64,000 nt of DNA, from contig AP018040.2 in the NCBI GenBank assembly GCA_002356435.2, positions 1,240,001-1,304,000 of the forward strand, in the 5' to 3' direction. The notes under the pieces are model-generated. The model saw nothing but the letters and a program-made list of their open reading frames with translations. It was not told where the DNA came from and did not search any database. Made by a program: the position numbers and the translations under genes. The DNA is from Petrimonas sp. IBARAKI. Lineage in GTDB: Bacteria; Bacteroidota; Bacteroidia; Bacteroidales; Dysgonomonadaceae. Numbering within the stretch: the stretch's first letter is position 1; every line of letters begins with the position of its first letter. Positions 42,984 to 52,591 of this stretch are shown here, piece by piece.

Positions 42984-43268
42984 TAGTTTAGTGTATCTCT
43001 TCAAACTAAAGTTTATCAGTGGAATTACTAACTTAGCCGGGACACAGGGTTAAGCCTAAAAGCTTATTTTTGTGTAGTCAGAGAAGTCAGGTAACACATT
43101 TTGTCCGGAGTATCCAATGTGCTTGTATATATTTGAATATATTGAATCCCGGGGTAATCATAAAGGGAGATTCTCATCATTGGGGAACTTAACCATTGAT
43201 GAATTTTGGAATCAGTTGATTCCCTGTCGATTCAATTTTATGGGCTTGTCGTACAAATTTAAACAAAA

Positions 43269-44573
43269 TTATTGAACAATTGCCACAATTATATCCATCA
43301 CGTTTGTACCTGTATTTCCGGTGATGATATGCCCTCCAACTTGTTGAAAAAAACGATAGGAGTCGCAATTGGAGAGGTAATGGTTCGGGTCGATACCCTT
43401 CTCTACAGCCTTGGTCGCGGTTTCGTAATCCACAACTGCCCCTGCTGCGTCTGTAGGCCCGTCTGTACCGTCGGTGCCCGCACAAAGAATAGTGATGTTT
43501 TTTTTACAACAGATTTTTGTTGCTAAATACAAGGCCAGGTGTTGGTTACGCCCACCTAGTCCCTTCCCCGAAACTTTTACTGTGGGCTCTCCGCCGAATA
43601 GCAGGCAAACGGGTTTGTTACCGGTGGGCTTCTGATTATCGATTGTTTTCAGAATAAAATTGGCGGTTTCGGTGACATCCTCCTGTATACTGTCGGTTAC
43701 TGTATGCGTTTCAAAGCCCAGTTCCACCGCTTTTTTTGCGGAGCTTTCGAGAGCGATACCATTACTACCGATAATGTAGTTGTGCACATTTTGAAAAACC
43801 GGATTGTCCGGTTTGGGAGTATCTGCAATTGAACCGTCTGCACCTTCGAGTAAATAATGCAACACAGACGAGGGGAGCCGGTTTTGTAGCGAATACTTAT
43901 CAATAATAGTCAGTGCATCCGCAAAACTACTTGAATCACCCACAGTTGGCCCAGACGCAATCACGTCCAGCCTATCACCGACCACATCCGATAATATCAG
44001 GCACACCGTTGTTGCCGGAAAGAGTATCCGGGCGAGTTGACCTCCTTTAATTTTTGATAAATGCTTACGTACCGTATTAATTTCGGTAATATTCGCGCCG
44101 CATTTGGTCAGCAATTCATTGGTGCGTTTTAAATCATCGAGAGTTACACCTTCCGGGAAATCGGCCATTAAAGCCGATGCTCCTCCGGATATTAGGCAGA
44201 TAACCAGGTCATCTTCGGTTGCTTTTCGGGCGATATTAACTATTTTTTGAGTACCTTTTACCCCCTCCGCATCGGGTATAGGATGACCAGCTTCGGTAAG
44301 TGTCAGGTAGTTCAGGTTCATTCCGTGTCCATACTTGGTGACAACGTGACCGTTTGTTATTTTGTCGCCTAAAACTTTTTCCACCCCCCTAGACATTGAG
44401 GCGGCTGCTTTACCGGCAGCTAAAACATAAATGTGCCTGAAACGGGATAACGGGAATCTCTTTTCTGCGACTTGCAATAGATCTCCGGAGAGTTTCACCT
44501 GTGATTGCATCAGCTTCTCAGGCAAGACACCGTTCACTCCGGCAAAAAATATCAGTTCGGCAATTTTTTTCAT
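43269..44573 (-). CDS. glycerate 2-kinase (MOFRL family)
   Basis: 434 aa. The N-terminal GckA/TtuD domain has AAGKAAASM (about 52-60), LISGGASAL (about 132-140) and the SDVVGDRLDVIASGPT loop; the C-terminal MOFRL domain has LFGGEPTVKVSGKGLGGRNQH and the AGTDGTDGPTDAAG signature. It phosphorylates D-glycerate in the cytoplasm. It lies 9 bp downstream of a GntP permease on the same strand, so the pair likely takes up and uses glycerate or a related sugar acid. Confidence 0.92.
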   Translation of the reverse strand: MKKIAELIFFAGVNGVLPEKLMQSQVKLSGDLLQVAEKRFPLSRFRHIYVLAAGKAAASMSRGVEKVLGDKITNGHVVTKYGHGMNLNYLTLTEAGHPIPDAEGVKGTQKIVNIARKATEDDLVICLISGGASALMADFPEGVTLDDLKRTNELLTKCGANITEINTVRKHLSKIKGGQLARILFPATTVCLILSDVVGDRLDVIASGPTVGDSSSFADALTIIDKYSLQNRLPSSVLHYLLEGADGSIADTPKPDNPVFQNVHNYIIGSNGIALESSAKKAVELGFETHTVTDSIQEDVTETANFILKTIDNQKPTGNKPVCLLFGGEPTVKVSGKGLGGRNQHLALYLATKICCKKNITILCAGTDGTDGPTDAAGAVVDYETATKAVEKGIDPNHYLSNCDSYRFFQQVGGHIITGNTGTNVMDIIVAIVQ

Positions 44574-44582
44574 CTTTTCCGG

Positions 44583-45911
44583 TTACAACATGAAGAGCGA
44601 AGTCAGCCACACGCAAAGAAACGTTACAATTCCCATCACAACGGTGGCTGATGAGTATACCTTCAGCGCTGTATTTGAGCCGATTCCCGAGAACCGGGAA
44701 ACCACCCAGAAGTAAGAATCATTGGCATGTGATACCATCATCGAACCTGCACCCATCGAGATCATTGCCAAAAGTTTTCCTGGTTCAGAGTCAAGTCCCA
44801 AAGCGGGTAGCATTGGTACAACGAAAGATGCAGCCGTGATAATTGCCACGGTAGAAGAACCTTGCGCCGTTTTTAAAATTGATGCTATGAGAAACGGAAC
44901 GGCAAGTCCCAATCCCGTTTGCAGCAAAAACTCGCCCGCATAAGCGCCCACCCCGGTTTCCTTGATCACCAGCCCGAACATTCCTCCTGCACCGGTAACG
45001 ATCAGTATCGGTCCAGCTTTTTCAATAGCAGATTCTAGGACTATATTGATATTTTTTATTGCCCTGTTTTTTAGTAGAAACAACGATAGCAATACCCCAA
45101 TCATCAGTGAAACGATAGGTTGTCCGAGAAAAGCCAATCCTTTTAGTATAAAGTTGACATTGGAAATATCCAGTACGGTTAGCAACGAGCCGGTTGCTAT
45201 AAGCAAAAGCGGTGTAACGATAGGTAACAAGGAAAGGTGAATCGGAGGAAGTTGTTCATTGCTCCGGATTTCATGATGAGAATTTTCGGTTTCTGTGTAA
45301 ATGTCGTTTCGGGTTTGCCATTTAATCCACAAAAAGGCGGCCAAAGCTGCAGGAATAGCAAACAGTGCTCCCAAGACGATCAGCATACCCAGGTTGGCAC
45401 CCAGAATCCCGGAGGCGGCCAAAGCACCGGGATGGGTGGGAGTGAGGCAATGAACTGAATAGAGCGAAGTCGCCAGTACAAATGCAATAAAAGGCAGCGC
45501 GACTTTGGCTTTGGAACTGAATGACTTTGCCAGTCCGCTCATAATGATATATCCAGAATCACAAAAAATGGGCAATCCTACAATGAATCCCGTGATTCCC
45601 ATTGCCGAGGCAGCGTTCCGGTGTCCTGTCTTCGATAAAATATAATTGGCGATGCTGGCTGCACCACCGGTTTTTTCCAATACCGCAGCAATGATTGCTC
45701 CAAAAATGATAAGAAATCCGATGGATGATACGGTGTTGCCGAAGCCCTGTTTAAGAATTTCCACGATGTCTTTACCCGGTAGTGCGATAACCGCAAGCAG
45801 TAAAGACACCATGAACAACGATGCAAATGCGTTGAGCTTTGTGACGGATGTAAGGATTACAATCAGTACGATGCTCAGCAGTACAAGAACGGAAATGGTA
45901 AGGATGCTCAT
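44583..45911 (-). CDS. GntP-family sugar-acid permease
   Basis: 442 aa with about 12 hydrophobic segments, including TKLNAFASLFMVSLLLAVI, GIVGLPIFCDSGYIIM-like (FIVGLPIFCDSGYIIMSGLAKS) and HCLTPTHPGALAA typical of the GntP family. It imports gluconate-like acids with protons; with the glycerate kinase downstream, glycerate is the best guess. No regulator is adjacent and no clear -7 box is seen upstream. Confidence 0.9.
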   Translation of the reverse strand: MSILTISVLVLLSIVLIVILTSVTKLNAFASLFMVSLLLAVIALPGKDIVEILKQGFGNTVSSIGFLIIFGAIIAAVLEKTGGAASIANYILSKTGHRNAASAMGITGFIVGLPIFCDSGYIIMSGLAKSFSSKAKVALPFIAFVLATSLYSVHCLTPTHPGALAASGILGANLGMLIVLGALFAIPAALAAFLWIKWQTRNDIYTETENSHHEIRSNEQLPPIHLSLLPIVTPLLLIATGSLLTVLDISNVNFILKGLAFLGQPIVSLMIGVLLSLFLLKNRAIKNINIVLESAIEKAGPILIVTGAGGMFGLVIKETGVGAYAGEFLLQTGLGLAVPFLIASILKTAQGSSTVAIITAASFVVPMLPALGLDSEPGKLLAMISMGAGSMMVSHANDSYFWVVSRFSGIGSNTALKVYSSATVVMGIVTFLCVWLTSLFML

Positions 45912-46050
45912 GTGTATTTTTAGGTTTTTTACTGGCTTTCCGGTAAGAATTTTTCAGATTTTTTTGTTTAAACAGCTAATAACAGAGGTAAAATAAATAT
46001 ATTTTATGTGTTTATTTTAACGATCTTGTTTTATTGCGACCGTGAAATAG

Positions 46051-46941
46051 TTATCGGCGGGAATCAGAACTCCTTCCTGAAGTTGTTTTCTCTCTGCTTC
46101 GTGTTGACGTTCCTTCACTCCTTGTTGAAGAACTACGCCCACTTGTGTTCCCGCGCATTTGTGGCTGAACTTTCACCGGTTGTCCGATTTCTCCGCCATA
46201 ATAATTGGTTTCTGCAGAACGGCTTGTGCTAGTACGCTGGGTAGTATTGGGTGTGGTCTGTCGAGCAGAAGTTTGCGCAGTGCGTGGTCGGGTTGTAGTC
46301 ATTCTCCCTTCTTCAGTATTTGCAATCTGCCTGAGCTCTTCAGGCGATACGGCAGTACGTTGTGCTACCCGGCGGGTAACTTCTTGCTGCACACGCCGGT
46401 CGTCGGTTGAGTATTTGAATTTACGTCCTTCGCGAATGTTCCTGTCACCCCATTCGCGTGCGTGGTTTCGTTCTGCTTCTCGCCAATATACTGCCCTGCG
46501 TCCGTTTTCGTTGTATCCCCTTACGTACGGGATATTGCTGAAATCGTAATAATCAATGTAATAATAGCGTGGATAGTGCGAATTGTAATAGTGATGATGC
46601 ATCCAGGGGGTGTACACACTGCGGTTGACGATTACAATAAATGCATTATTCAGGTTGAATGCAGCGTAAATGGGCGGAAGCGTTGGTACGAAAAGCCAAC
46701 GTCCGTTATTGAGATATACGAAATTGCGTGTGCCCAGATCGTAGTACGTTTCAATGTCGGGAAAATAGTAATAGCGCGTTCCAAAGTAATAATCGGGCGC
46801 CCATGCCGGATTGTAGTCGTAATAATTGTCGTAGTAATTGTTCTCCGCTGCCCCGTAATAGGAAGTTCCACAGCTTGTGAAACATAGAACCGTGATAAGT
46901 GCTATGAGAACGGTTGTTAATTTTGTAATAGCATTTTGCAT
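46051..46941 (-). CDS. Tyr-rich lipoprotein with Arg/Ser/Thr-rich tail
   Basis: 296 aa. The signal ends in a lipobox (CFTSC, Cys24). Residues 27-140 are extremely rich in Tyr (for example YYGAAENNYYDNYYDY) and His, and residues 175-296 in Arg, Ser and Thr with an ordered first part (VQQEVTRRVAQRTAVSPEELRQ) and a probably disordered end. I do not recognise the family. It is a surface or periplasmic protein and seems to follow sufB on the same strand 73 bp downstream, without obvious link to Fe-S assembly. Confidence 0.75.
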   Translation of the reverse strand: MQNAITKLTTVLIALITVLCFTSCGTSYYGAAENNYYDNYYDYNPAWAPDYYFGTRYYYFPDIETYYDLGTRNFVYLNNGRWLFVPTLPPIYAAFNLNNAFIVIVNRSVYTPWMHHHYYNSHYPRYYYIDYYDFSNIPYVRGYNENGRRAVYWREAERNHAREWGDRNIREGRKFKYSTDDRRVQQEVTRRVAQRTAVSPEELRQIANTEEGRMTTTRPRTAQTSARQTTPNTTQRTSTSRSAETNYYGGEIGQPVKVQPQMRGNTSGRSSSTRSEGTSTRSREKTTSGRSSDSRR

Positions 46942-47014
46942 TTCAGTGTCGGCTTTAAATAGTTATACAGCTAATTAACTTGTCTTCAATCCACAACCCA
47001 TACATACCCGGAGA

Positions 47015-48466
47015 TTAACCTACACTGCCTTCCAAACTGATCTGCAGCAGCTTTTGCGCTTCCACGGCAAACTCCATAGGAAGTTTATTTACTACTTCTT
47101 TCACATATCCGTTCACGATTAATCCTATGGCTTCTTCTTCTCCTAAACCGCGCTGATTGCAGTAAAAAATCTGATCTTCACTGATTTTTGAAGTAGTGGC
47201 TTCGTGTTCCAAAATCGCTGAGGGGTTTTGGATGTCGGTATAAGGAAAAGTGTGGGCTCCGCAATGATCGGTAAGTAACAAACTATCGCATTGTGAGTGG
47301 TTTCTTGCGTTGATCGCTTTTTTAGAAACCTTCACCAATCCCCGGTAGCTGTTTTGACTGCTTCCCGCTGAAATTCCTTTGGAGACGATGCGGCTGCGGG
47401 TATTTTTGCCCAGGTGGATCATTTTTGTTCCTGTGTCGGCCTGTTGGAAGTTGTTGGTAACGGCAACTGAATAAAACTCCCCTACGGAGTTGTCTCCTGC
47501 CATGATACACGAGGGATATTTCCAGGTAATTGCTGAACCAGTTTCAACCTGTGTCCAGGAAATCTTTGAATTATTGCCTTTGCAGATACCGCGTTTCGTA
47601 ACGAAGTTATAAACTCCGCCCTTACCGTTTTTATCACCCGGATACCAGTTTTGTACCGTCGAATATTTTACTTCGGCATTCTCAAGGGCAATGATCTCCA
47701 CCACTGCCGCGTGCAGCTGATTTTCGTCACGCATGGGGGCCGTGCATCCTTCCAGATAACTTACGTATGAATTGTCGTCAGCAACAATAAGCGTACGTTC
47801 AAACTGGCCTGTGTTTTGCGCATTTATACGGAAATAGGTAGATAATTCCATCGGGCAACGAACTCCTTTCGGGACATACACGAAAGAGCCGTCGCTGAAA
47901 ACGGCAGAGTTTAATGCTGCATAGAAGTTGTCCTTGTAAGGAACCACGGTAGCCAGGTATTTTTTCACCAGGTCGGGGTGGTTTTTCACGGCTTCACTGA
48001 AGGAGCTGAATATAATTCCTTTTTCAGCAAGGACCTCCTTGAAAGTCGTTTTTATGGAGACACTATCCATAACGGCATCTACGGCCACGCCGGTCAGCTG
48101 TTTTTGTTCGTTGAGCGGAATACCTAATCGTTCAAATGTTTTCAACAACTCAGGATCTACTTCCTCCAACGATTTTGGAGTCTTTTTTTGAGTCGGATCT
48201 GCGTAGTAAATAATTTCCTGAAAATCTATTTCCGGGATATTTAACTGCGCCCAGTCGGGCAGTTTCATTGTCAGCCAATGACGATATGCTTTTAACCGGA
48301 ATTCCAGTAACCATTCCGGCTCATTTTTTTTCGAAGAAATTAACCGGACAACGTCTTCATTCAGCCCTTTTTCAATTGTATATGTTTCAACGTCCGTGAC
48401 GAATCCGTATTTGTAATCTTGTGTTGTTAAGTCGGTTAATATCTGATCTTGATCTAATTCCTGCAT
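47015..48466 (-). CDS. sufB: Fe-S cluster assembly scaffold SufB
   Basis: 483 aa, full length. The beta-helix core is conserved ([61 protein letters not shown], and near the C-terminus [26 protein letters not shown] with the conserved Cys). It forms the SufBCD scaffold. sufC and sufD normally follow in Bacteroidales, but here the next gene is an unrelated lipoprotein. TAATTTTG on the minus strand at 48566-48573 is a likely -7 box. Confidence 0.95.
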   Translation of the reverse strand: MQELDQDQILTDLTTQDYKYGFVTDVETYTIEKGLNEDVVRLISSKKNEPEWLLEFRLKAYRHWLTMKLPDWAQLNIPEIDFQEIIYYADPTQKKTPKSLEEVDPELLKTFERLGIPLNEQKQLTGVAVDAVMDSVSIKTTFKEVLAEKGIIFSSFSEAVKNHPDLVKKYLATVVPYKDNFYAALNSAVFSDGSFVYVPKGVRCPMELSTYFRINAQNTGQFERTLIVADDNSYVSYLEGCTAPMRDENQLHAAVVEIIALENAEVKYSTVQNWYPGDKNGKGGVYNFVTKRGICKGNNSKISWTQVETGSAITWKYPSCIMAGDNSVGEFYSVAVTNNFQQADTGTKMIHLGKNTRSRIVSKGISAGSSQNSYRGLVKVSKKAINARNHSQCDSLLLTDHCGAHTFPYTDIQNPSAILEHEATTSKISEDQIFYCNQRGLGEEEAIGLIVNGYVKEVVNKLPMEFAVEAQKLLQISLEGSVG

Positions 48467-48645
48467 GATAAATATTGATTATCGATCGCTGTGATCGGTT
48501 CTTAATAAAGAAGAGAGCCCAATTCCCCCTCCATGGATAAACAAACTTTGTATGGATTTGTTTACGCAAAATTACATCAATTTCTGAACAAAACCTGTGG
48601 TAGGTGGGTTAAAAGGTGGAATTAAATTAAAAAAGGAATAAAACG

Positions 48646-49215
48646 ATGAAAAAAACAGGTTTAACATTTTTAGTATTGTTTTTTATGTTCGGCTTAATGG
48701 CCCAAACGAGATATTTGGTGGATAAAGCACATTCTTCCGTCAATTTTAAAGTGAAACATAACGGAATATCTTTTGTCAACGGCAGTTTTAATTCTTTCGA
48801 AGGATTTATAGAAGGGGATTTAAACAGCCTGGAGAATGCCAATATTGAGTTTACGGTTGATGCGGAAAGTATTGATACCCGGATTGAGCCGCGTGATAAG
48901 CATTTGCGTAGTGCGGATTTTTTCGATGTGGAAAAGTATCCAAAAATGAGTTTTAAAAGTACAGACATCGAGAAAACCGGCGACAAGAAATACAAATTAA
49001 ACGGTTTGCTTACCGTCAAAGATGTAACAAAACCCGTTACGTTTGAGGTTAAATACGGTGGAAAAATTGTGGGCAGAGACGGTAAGGATATTATCGGCTT
49101 TACGGCTAAAAACAGTATCAACCGGTTGGATTATAACGTAGCTTACGATCCTGATTCCAAGGCGATTGCAAAAGATGTAGATCTTGTTCTTTATATGGAG
49201 TTTGTCGCCAATTAA
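48646..49215 (+). CDS. YceI-family periplasmic protein
   Basis: 189 aa with a signal peptide (residues 1-19, ending GLMAQ). The YceI lipocalin-like fold is clear: YLVDKAHSSVNFKVKH, FEGFIEGDLNSLENANIEFTVDAESIDTRIEPRDKHLRSADFFDVEKYPKMSFKS, GLLTVKDVTKPVTFEVKYGG. It binds an amphipathic ligand such as an isoprenoid. It is divergent from sufB. Confidence 0.95.
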   Translation: MKKTGLTFLVLFFMFGLMAQTRYLVDKAHSSVNFKVKHNGISFVNGSFNSFEGFIEGDLNSLENANIEFTVDAESIDTRIEPRDKHLRSADFFDVEKYPKMSFKSTDIEKTGDKKYKLNGLLTVKDVTKPVTFEVKYGGKIVGRDGKDIIGFTAKNSINRLDYNVAYDPDSKAIAKDVDLVLYMEFVAN

Positions 49216-49238
49216 CTGAATCTTTCAAAAAACTCGGG

Positions 49239-50108
49239 TCAGCGATGACCTGAGTTTAAAAAGAATTTTTGTGTAACGTTTTCCGGTTTGAGGATAGCCG
49301 ACAAATCCCCGTAGGGAATGTCAACATTAATTACGCCCATTGAGTAGGGTGCAATCTCGTATTGATTAAATGAGTAGTGAATCCCTTCATGGTCCAGCCA
49401 AAAGTTGTTGTTCGGAAAAACTTCGTCCAGATTAAAAAAACCTAAGCTGATTAAGGAATCAGGAACGCTGACATTGTATTGATCCATCAATCTGTTAATT
49501 ATGATTTCTGCGAGTGGCTTTTTATAATTGGACACAAAGATGTCCTCTTCCGAAACAGTAACCAATTCACCCAGATCGATGTTCGTATAAGTAATTCTGT
49601 ACGAGCCGTGTGCACCACCGGTATAATCACTATATTCTATAGCGTAACTCAGCAGTGAATCGTTTTGAAACATCACTTTATTGGTGTTGTACATATAATA
49701 CCAGTACCACATAGGTATCTCACCTTTTGGAAGTCGGCTCTTTTCGGAATAATAGGTGTTTGACAGCGACTTATATTCCTCTTTGTAACCGGAAACATAT
49801 GCCTTAACAGCTTCTTGCGGAGAAAGGGTGTCGAGGTGGAGGCTGTTGAAAAATGTACCGATAAAGATTTGTTGCAAACGGGCAAGGTCTTCCTTGTTGC
49901 CAAACTTTACCGGATAAGTAAAGCTTATTTTAACATCGGCAAAAGGCAATGTTGTGTCGTTCGTTTCGAGTAGGGGTATCTGGTCTTTAATCACGATACT
50001 GTCAAAAACTATTTTTGTGGAAATTTGTGCGGTCTTTTTGCAGGAAAACAATGTGCACAAAAGTAAGAAAAACAAAATAGCAACGGGAAGAAAAATATTT
50101 TTTCTCAT
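49239..50108 (-). CDS. DUF3298/DUF4163 (RsiV-like) lipoprotein
   Basis: 289 aa from the ATG at 50108, where MRKNIFLP begins a signal with lipobox LFSC (Cys23). DUF4163 lies around residues 40-140 (PFADVKISFTYPVKF) and DUF3298 around 165-280 (EYSDYTGGAHGSYRITYTNIDL, LVTVSEEDIF, GVINVDIPYGDLSAIL). The fold is shared with the lysozyme-binding RsiV. Here it is a membrane-anchored periplasmic protein without an adjacent sigma factor; its role is unknown. Confidence 0.85.
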   Translation of the reverse strand: MRKNIFLPVAILFFLLLCTLFSCKKTAQISTKIVFDSIVIKDQIPLLETNDTTLPFADVKISFTYPVKFGNKEDLARLQQIFIGTFFNSLHLDTLSPQEAVKAYVSGYKEEYKSLSNTYYSEKSRLPKGEIPMWYWYYMYNTNKVMFQNDSLLSYAIEYSDYTGGAHGSYRITYTNIDLGELVTVSEEDIFVSNYKKPLAEIIINRLMDQYNVSVPDSLISLGFFNLDEVFPNNNFWLDHEGIHYSFNQYEIAPYSMGVINVDIPYGDLSAILKPENVTQKFFLNSGHR

Positions 50109-50253
50109 ATCTAAATTATTTGTTGGGACTGCCAATAAAAATTCTTACCCTGCAGTCTCTGGTTTTCCACCTTTATATCCATGCGTCAGGTCTGAACAAA
50201 ATACCTTTTTCCGGCAATGTCCTTGACGCCGGCAGGATGAATAGGGTGTCTGA

Positions 50254-51336
50254 TTACTGAATAATCTGTTTTATGGCACCCAGATCGGGATAGAAAACTA
50301 CCTTAATGGGTTGTTTCATATTGTCGAACATTTTTTTGGCAAGTACATCCTTTGTGCCAAACTGAACGATATCTGTTTCCATATTTTTCAACGTTTTGTT
50401 CCTGAACTCCAGTGTGAGTTGCGCTTTTCCTGGAACATTATACACTACTCCTTCGGAGAGTTTTTTTGCGAGGCGTTCTTTATCTTTGTCGGTAAGAATG
50501 GTCTCTACTTTCTGTGTTTTACTTCTCAGTGTCAGGTAAATGGGAGCCCCGGCAAGATTATCAGCATCCACAGGACCAAGTTTTTCGGAAAACCTGCCAA
50601 TAATCCTTTTATCAATATCTTTTTCTGTGGGGATAACCACAATTTCTTTGGTGAAATATTCAGTTTGTGTACTTCCCGAAAACATTTCAGTCAATGCTTT
50701 TTCCTGATTGTTTATTTGCTCCATAACTACTTTGTAGGCTTCACCGTCGGGCGGCATATTATCGGCTTCGCCGATCAGGATATCGTTTCGGCTTCGCCGT
50801 AGCTCAAAAATCTGTTTCGAGACCAATTCTGCCTGCTTGGCTGTTGAACCCGCCATCAGCGTTTCTTCCGACAAAAACCTTCTCGGGTTTAGCGGAGCGG
50901 GAGATGGCTCAGGAACGTCGAAAGAAGGTGTTTTTTCTGATTCAGGGTCTGTGTTTATGGTAGAAATCAGTCCGTCTTGTGTGAGATGAACGTAAGGCGC
51001 GATTGAGTTAGGCCTGAAGATTACCATAAACGAATTATCCTTGTCGGCGACTCCTCGGTTCGTTACCATTACATCTTCAAGTGTAAATTCGGTTCTGCTT
51101 TCGGTGATAGGATCAATACTCAAGTATCGTTGTGCGAACTGATAAAACTCACCGCGATTGTAAACCGTTTTTTTTACTTTCAGCGTTACCACCAGAGATG
51201 TTTTCGGCAATGAATAGATTACCCCGTAGTCGTTGGCTTTGATGGCATTCATTCTCACGGTTTGCTGAGCCTGCATGCTAACTGCAGGGAGTAAAACAAT
51301 TAAAGCGGACAATACAAGACGTTTTATTTTTATCAT
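50254..51336 (-). CDS. DUF4831-family exported protein
   Basis: 360 aa with a signal peptide (residues 1-23). The DUF4831 pattern is present: GVIYSLPKTSLVVTLKVKKTVYNRGEFYQFAQRYL, then EFTLEDVMVTNRGVADKDNSFMVIF. The family is restricted largely to Bacteroidetes and uncharacterised. It is 84 bp downstream of pheS on the same strand, without signs of functional linkage. Confidence 0.85.
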   Translation of the reverse strand: MIKIKRLVLSALIVLLPAVSMQAQQTVRMNAIKANDYGVIYSLPKTSLVVTLKVKKTVYNRGEFYQFAQRYLSIDPITESRTEFTLEDVMVTNRGVADKDNSFMVIFRPNSIAPYVHLTQDGLISTINTDPESEKTPSFDVPEPSPAPLNPRRFLSEETLMAGSTAKQAELVSKQIFELRRSRNDILIGEADNMPPDGEAYKVVMEQINNQEKALTEMFSGSTQTEYFTKEIVVIPTEKDIDKRIIGRFSEKLGPVDADNLAGAPIYLTLRSKTQKVETILTDKDKERLAKKLSEGVVYNVPGKAQLTLEFRNKTLKNMETDIVQFGTKDVLAKKMFDNMKQPIKVVFYPDLGAIKQIIQ

Positions 51337-51420
51337 ATCATTTATTGTTTTATGATATTCAATTGTTTAGTTGAATAGTTTCCCGACACTACGAATAGCG
51401 GCCATATTGAATTTTAAAGT

Positions 51421-52440
51421 CTAATGTGCTGCCTGAAATTGCTTAAGGAAACTCAAATCGTTTTCCGAAAACATCCGCAGGTCTTTTACCTGGTATTTCA
51501 GGTTTGTAATACGCTCAATACCCATTCCAAGAGCGTATCCGGTGTAGATCCTACTATCTATTCCGCAATTATCCAATACATTGGGGTCAACCATGCCGCA
51601 TCCCAGGATTTCCACCCAACCGGTATATTTGCAGAATGGGCAACCTTCACCTCCACATAGGTTACAGGAGATATCCATTTCTGCACTGGGTTCTGTAAAC
51701 GGGAAATAAGAAGGACGAAGCCGGATTTTTGTTTCGTTACCAAACATTTCTTTGGCAAAGAAAAGCAACGCCTGTTTCAAATCGGCAAACGATACATCTT
51801 TGTCTACGTATAATGCTTCCACCTGATGGAAAAAACAATGTGCCCTGTACGAGATAGCTTCGTTCCTATAAACTCTCCCCGGACAAATAATGCGGATGGG
51901 CGGTTGCGTTTTCTCCATTACGCGAGTCTGGACAGATGAAGTGTGTGTGCGTAAAACAATATCCGGGTTGCTTTCGATAAAGAATGTGTCCTGCATATCT
52001 CGTGCAGGATGGTCTTCTGCGAAGTTAAGTGAAGAAAAAACATGCCAGTCGTCTTCCACTTCCGGCCCTTCGGCGATGGAAAATCCCAGACGTTTAAAAA
52101 TATCACAAATTTCTTCTTTCACAATCGATATCGGATGACGTGCTCCGAGAGCAACCGGATAAGCCGTCCGGGTCAGGTCGATATCCACGTTTTTTTCTTT
52201 GTTGCCGTTAAACATCTCTTTCAACGAAAGAATTTTTTCCTGGGCTTTCTGTTTCAGCTCGTTCAGCTTCATACCCACTTCGCGTTTTTGTTCGGGGGCA
52301 ACGTTTCTGAAATCGTCCATCAGCACAGAAATGATGCCCTTTTTGCTTAAGTACTTGATGCGTAATGCTTCCAGTTCATCGGCATCCGATGCTGAAAATT
52401 GATCTATTTCAGAAAGAAGGGAGTGAATTTTATCTAACAT
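51421..52440 (-). CDS. pheS: phenylalanyl-tRNA synthetase alpha subunit
   Basis: 339 aa from the ATG at 52440 (MLDKIHSLLSE). It has the N-terminal coiled coil (about 1-85), ARHPISIVKEEICDIFKRLGFSIAEGPEVEDDWHVF, motif 2 around GRVYRNEAISYRAHCFFHQVEALYVDK, and motif 3 GYALGMGIERITNLKYQV. A CNLCGGEGCPFCKYTGW segment gives four Cys that could bind zinc, seen in many bacterial PheS. pheT is not adjacent, as is usual in Bacteroidetes. Confidence 0.97.
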   Translation of the reverse strand: MLDKIHSLLSEIDQFSASDADELEALRIKYLSKKGIISVLMDDFRNVAPEQKREVGMKLNELKQKAQEKILSLKEMFNGNKEKNVDIDLTRTAYPVALGARHPISIVKEEICDIFKRLGFSIAEGPEVEDDWHVFSSLNFAEDHPARDMQDTFFIESNPDIVLRTHTSSVQTRVMEKTQPPIRIICPGRVYRNEAISYRAHCFFHQVEALYVDKDVSFADLKQALLFFAKEMFGNETKIRLRPSYFPFTEPSAEMDISCNLCGGEGCPFCKYTGWVEILGCGMVDPNVLDNCGIDSRIYTGYALGMGIERITNLKYQVKDLRMFSENDLSFLKQFQAAH

Positions 52441-52591
52441 ACGATCTTTATTGTCTTTAATTTTATGCAAAAATACATTTTTCTTGGCTATTTACCTTGA
52501 TTTTGAAGAAAGAAATCATTTCCCGCAATTTTTGAAAAACATATCGTATTTTTGCATTTACAAAAAATACCTGTTCGTATATCTTGAGCCG

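Noticed and set aside
43100-43268. Remnant of a transposase downstream of the esterase
   Set aside because: A short readable stretch (NLTIDEFWNQLIP) lacks catalytic motifs, inverted repeats or target duplication.
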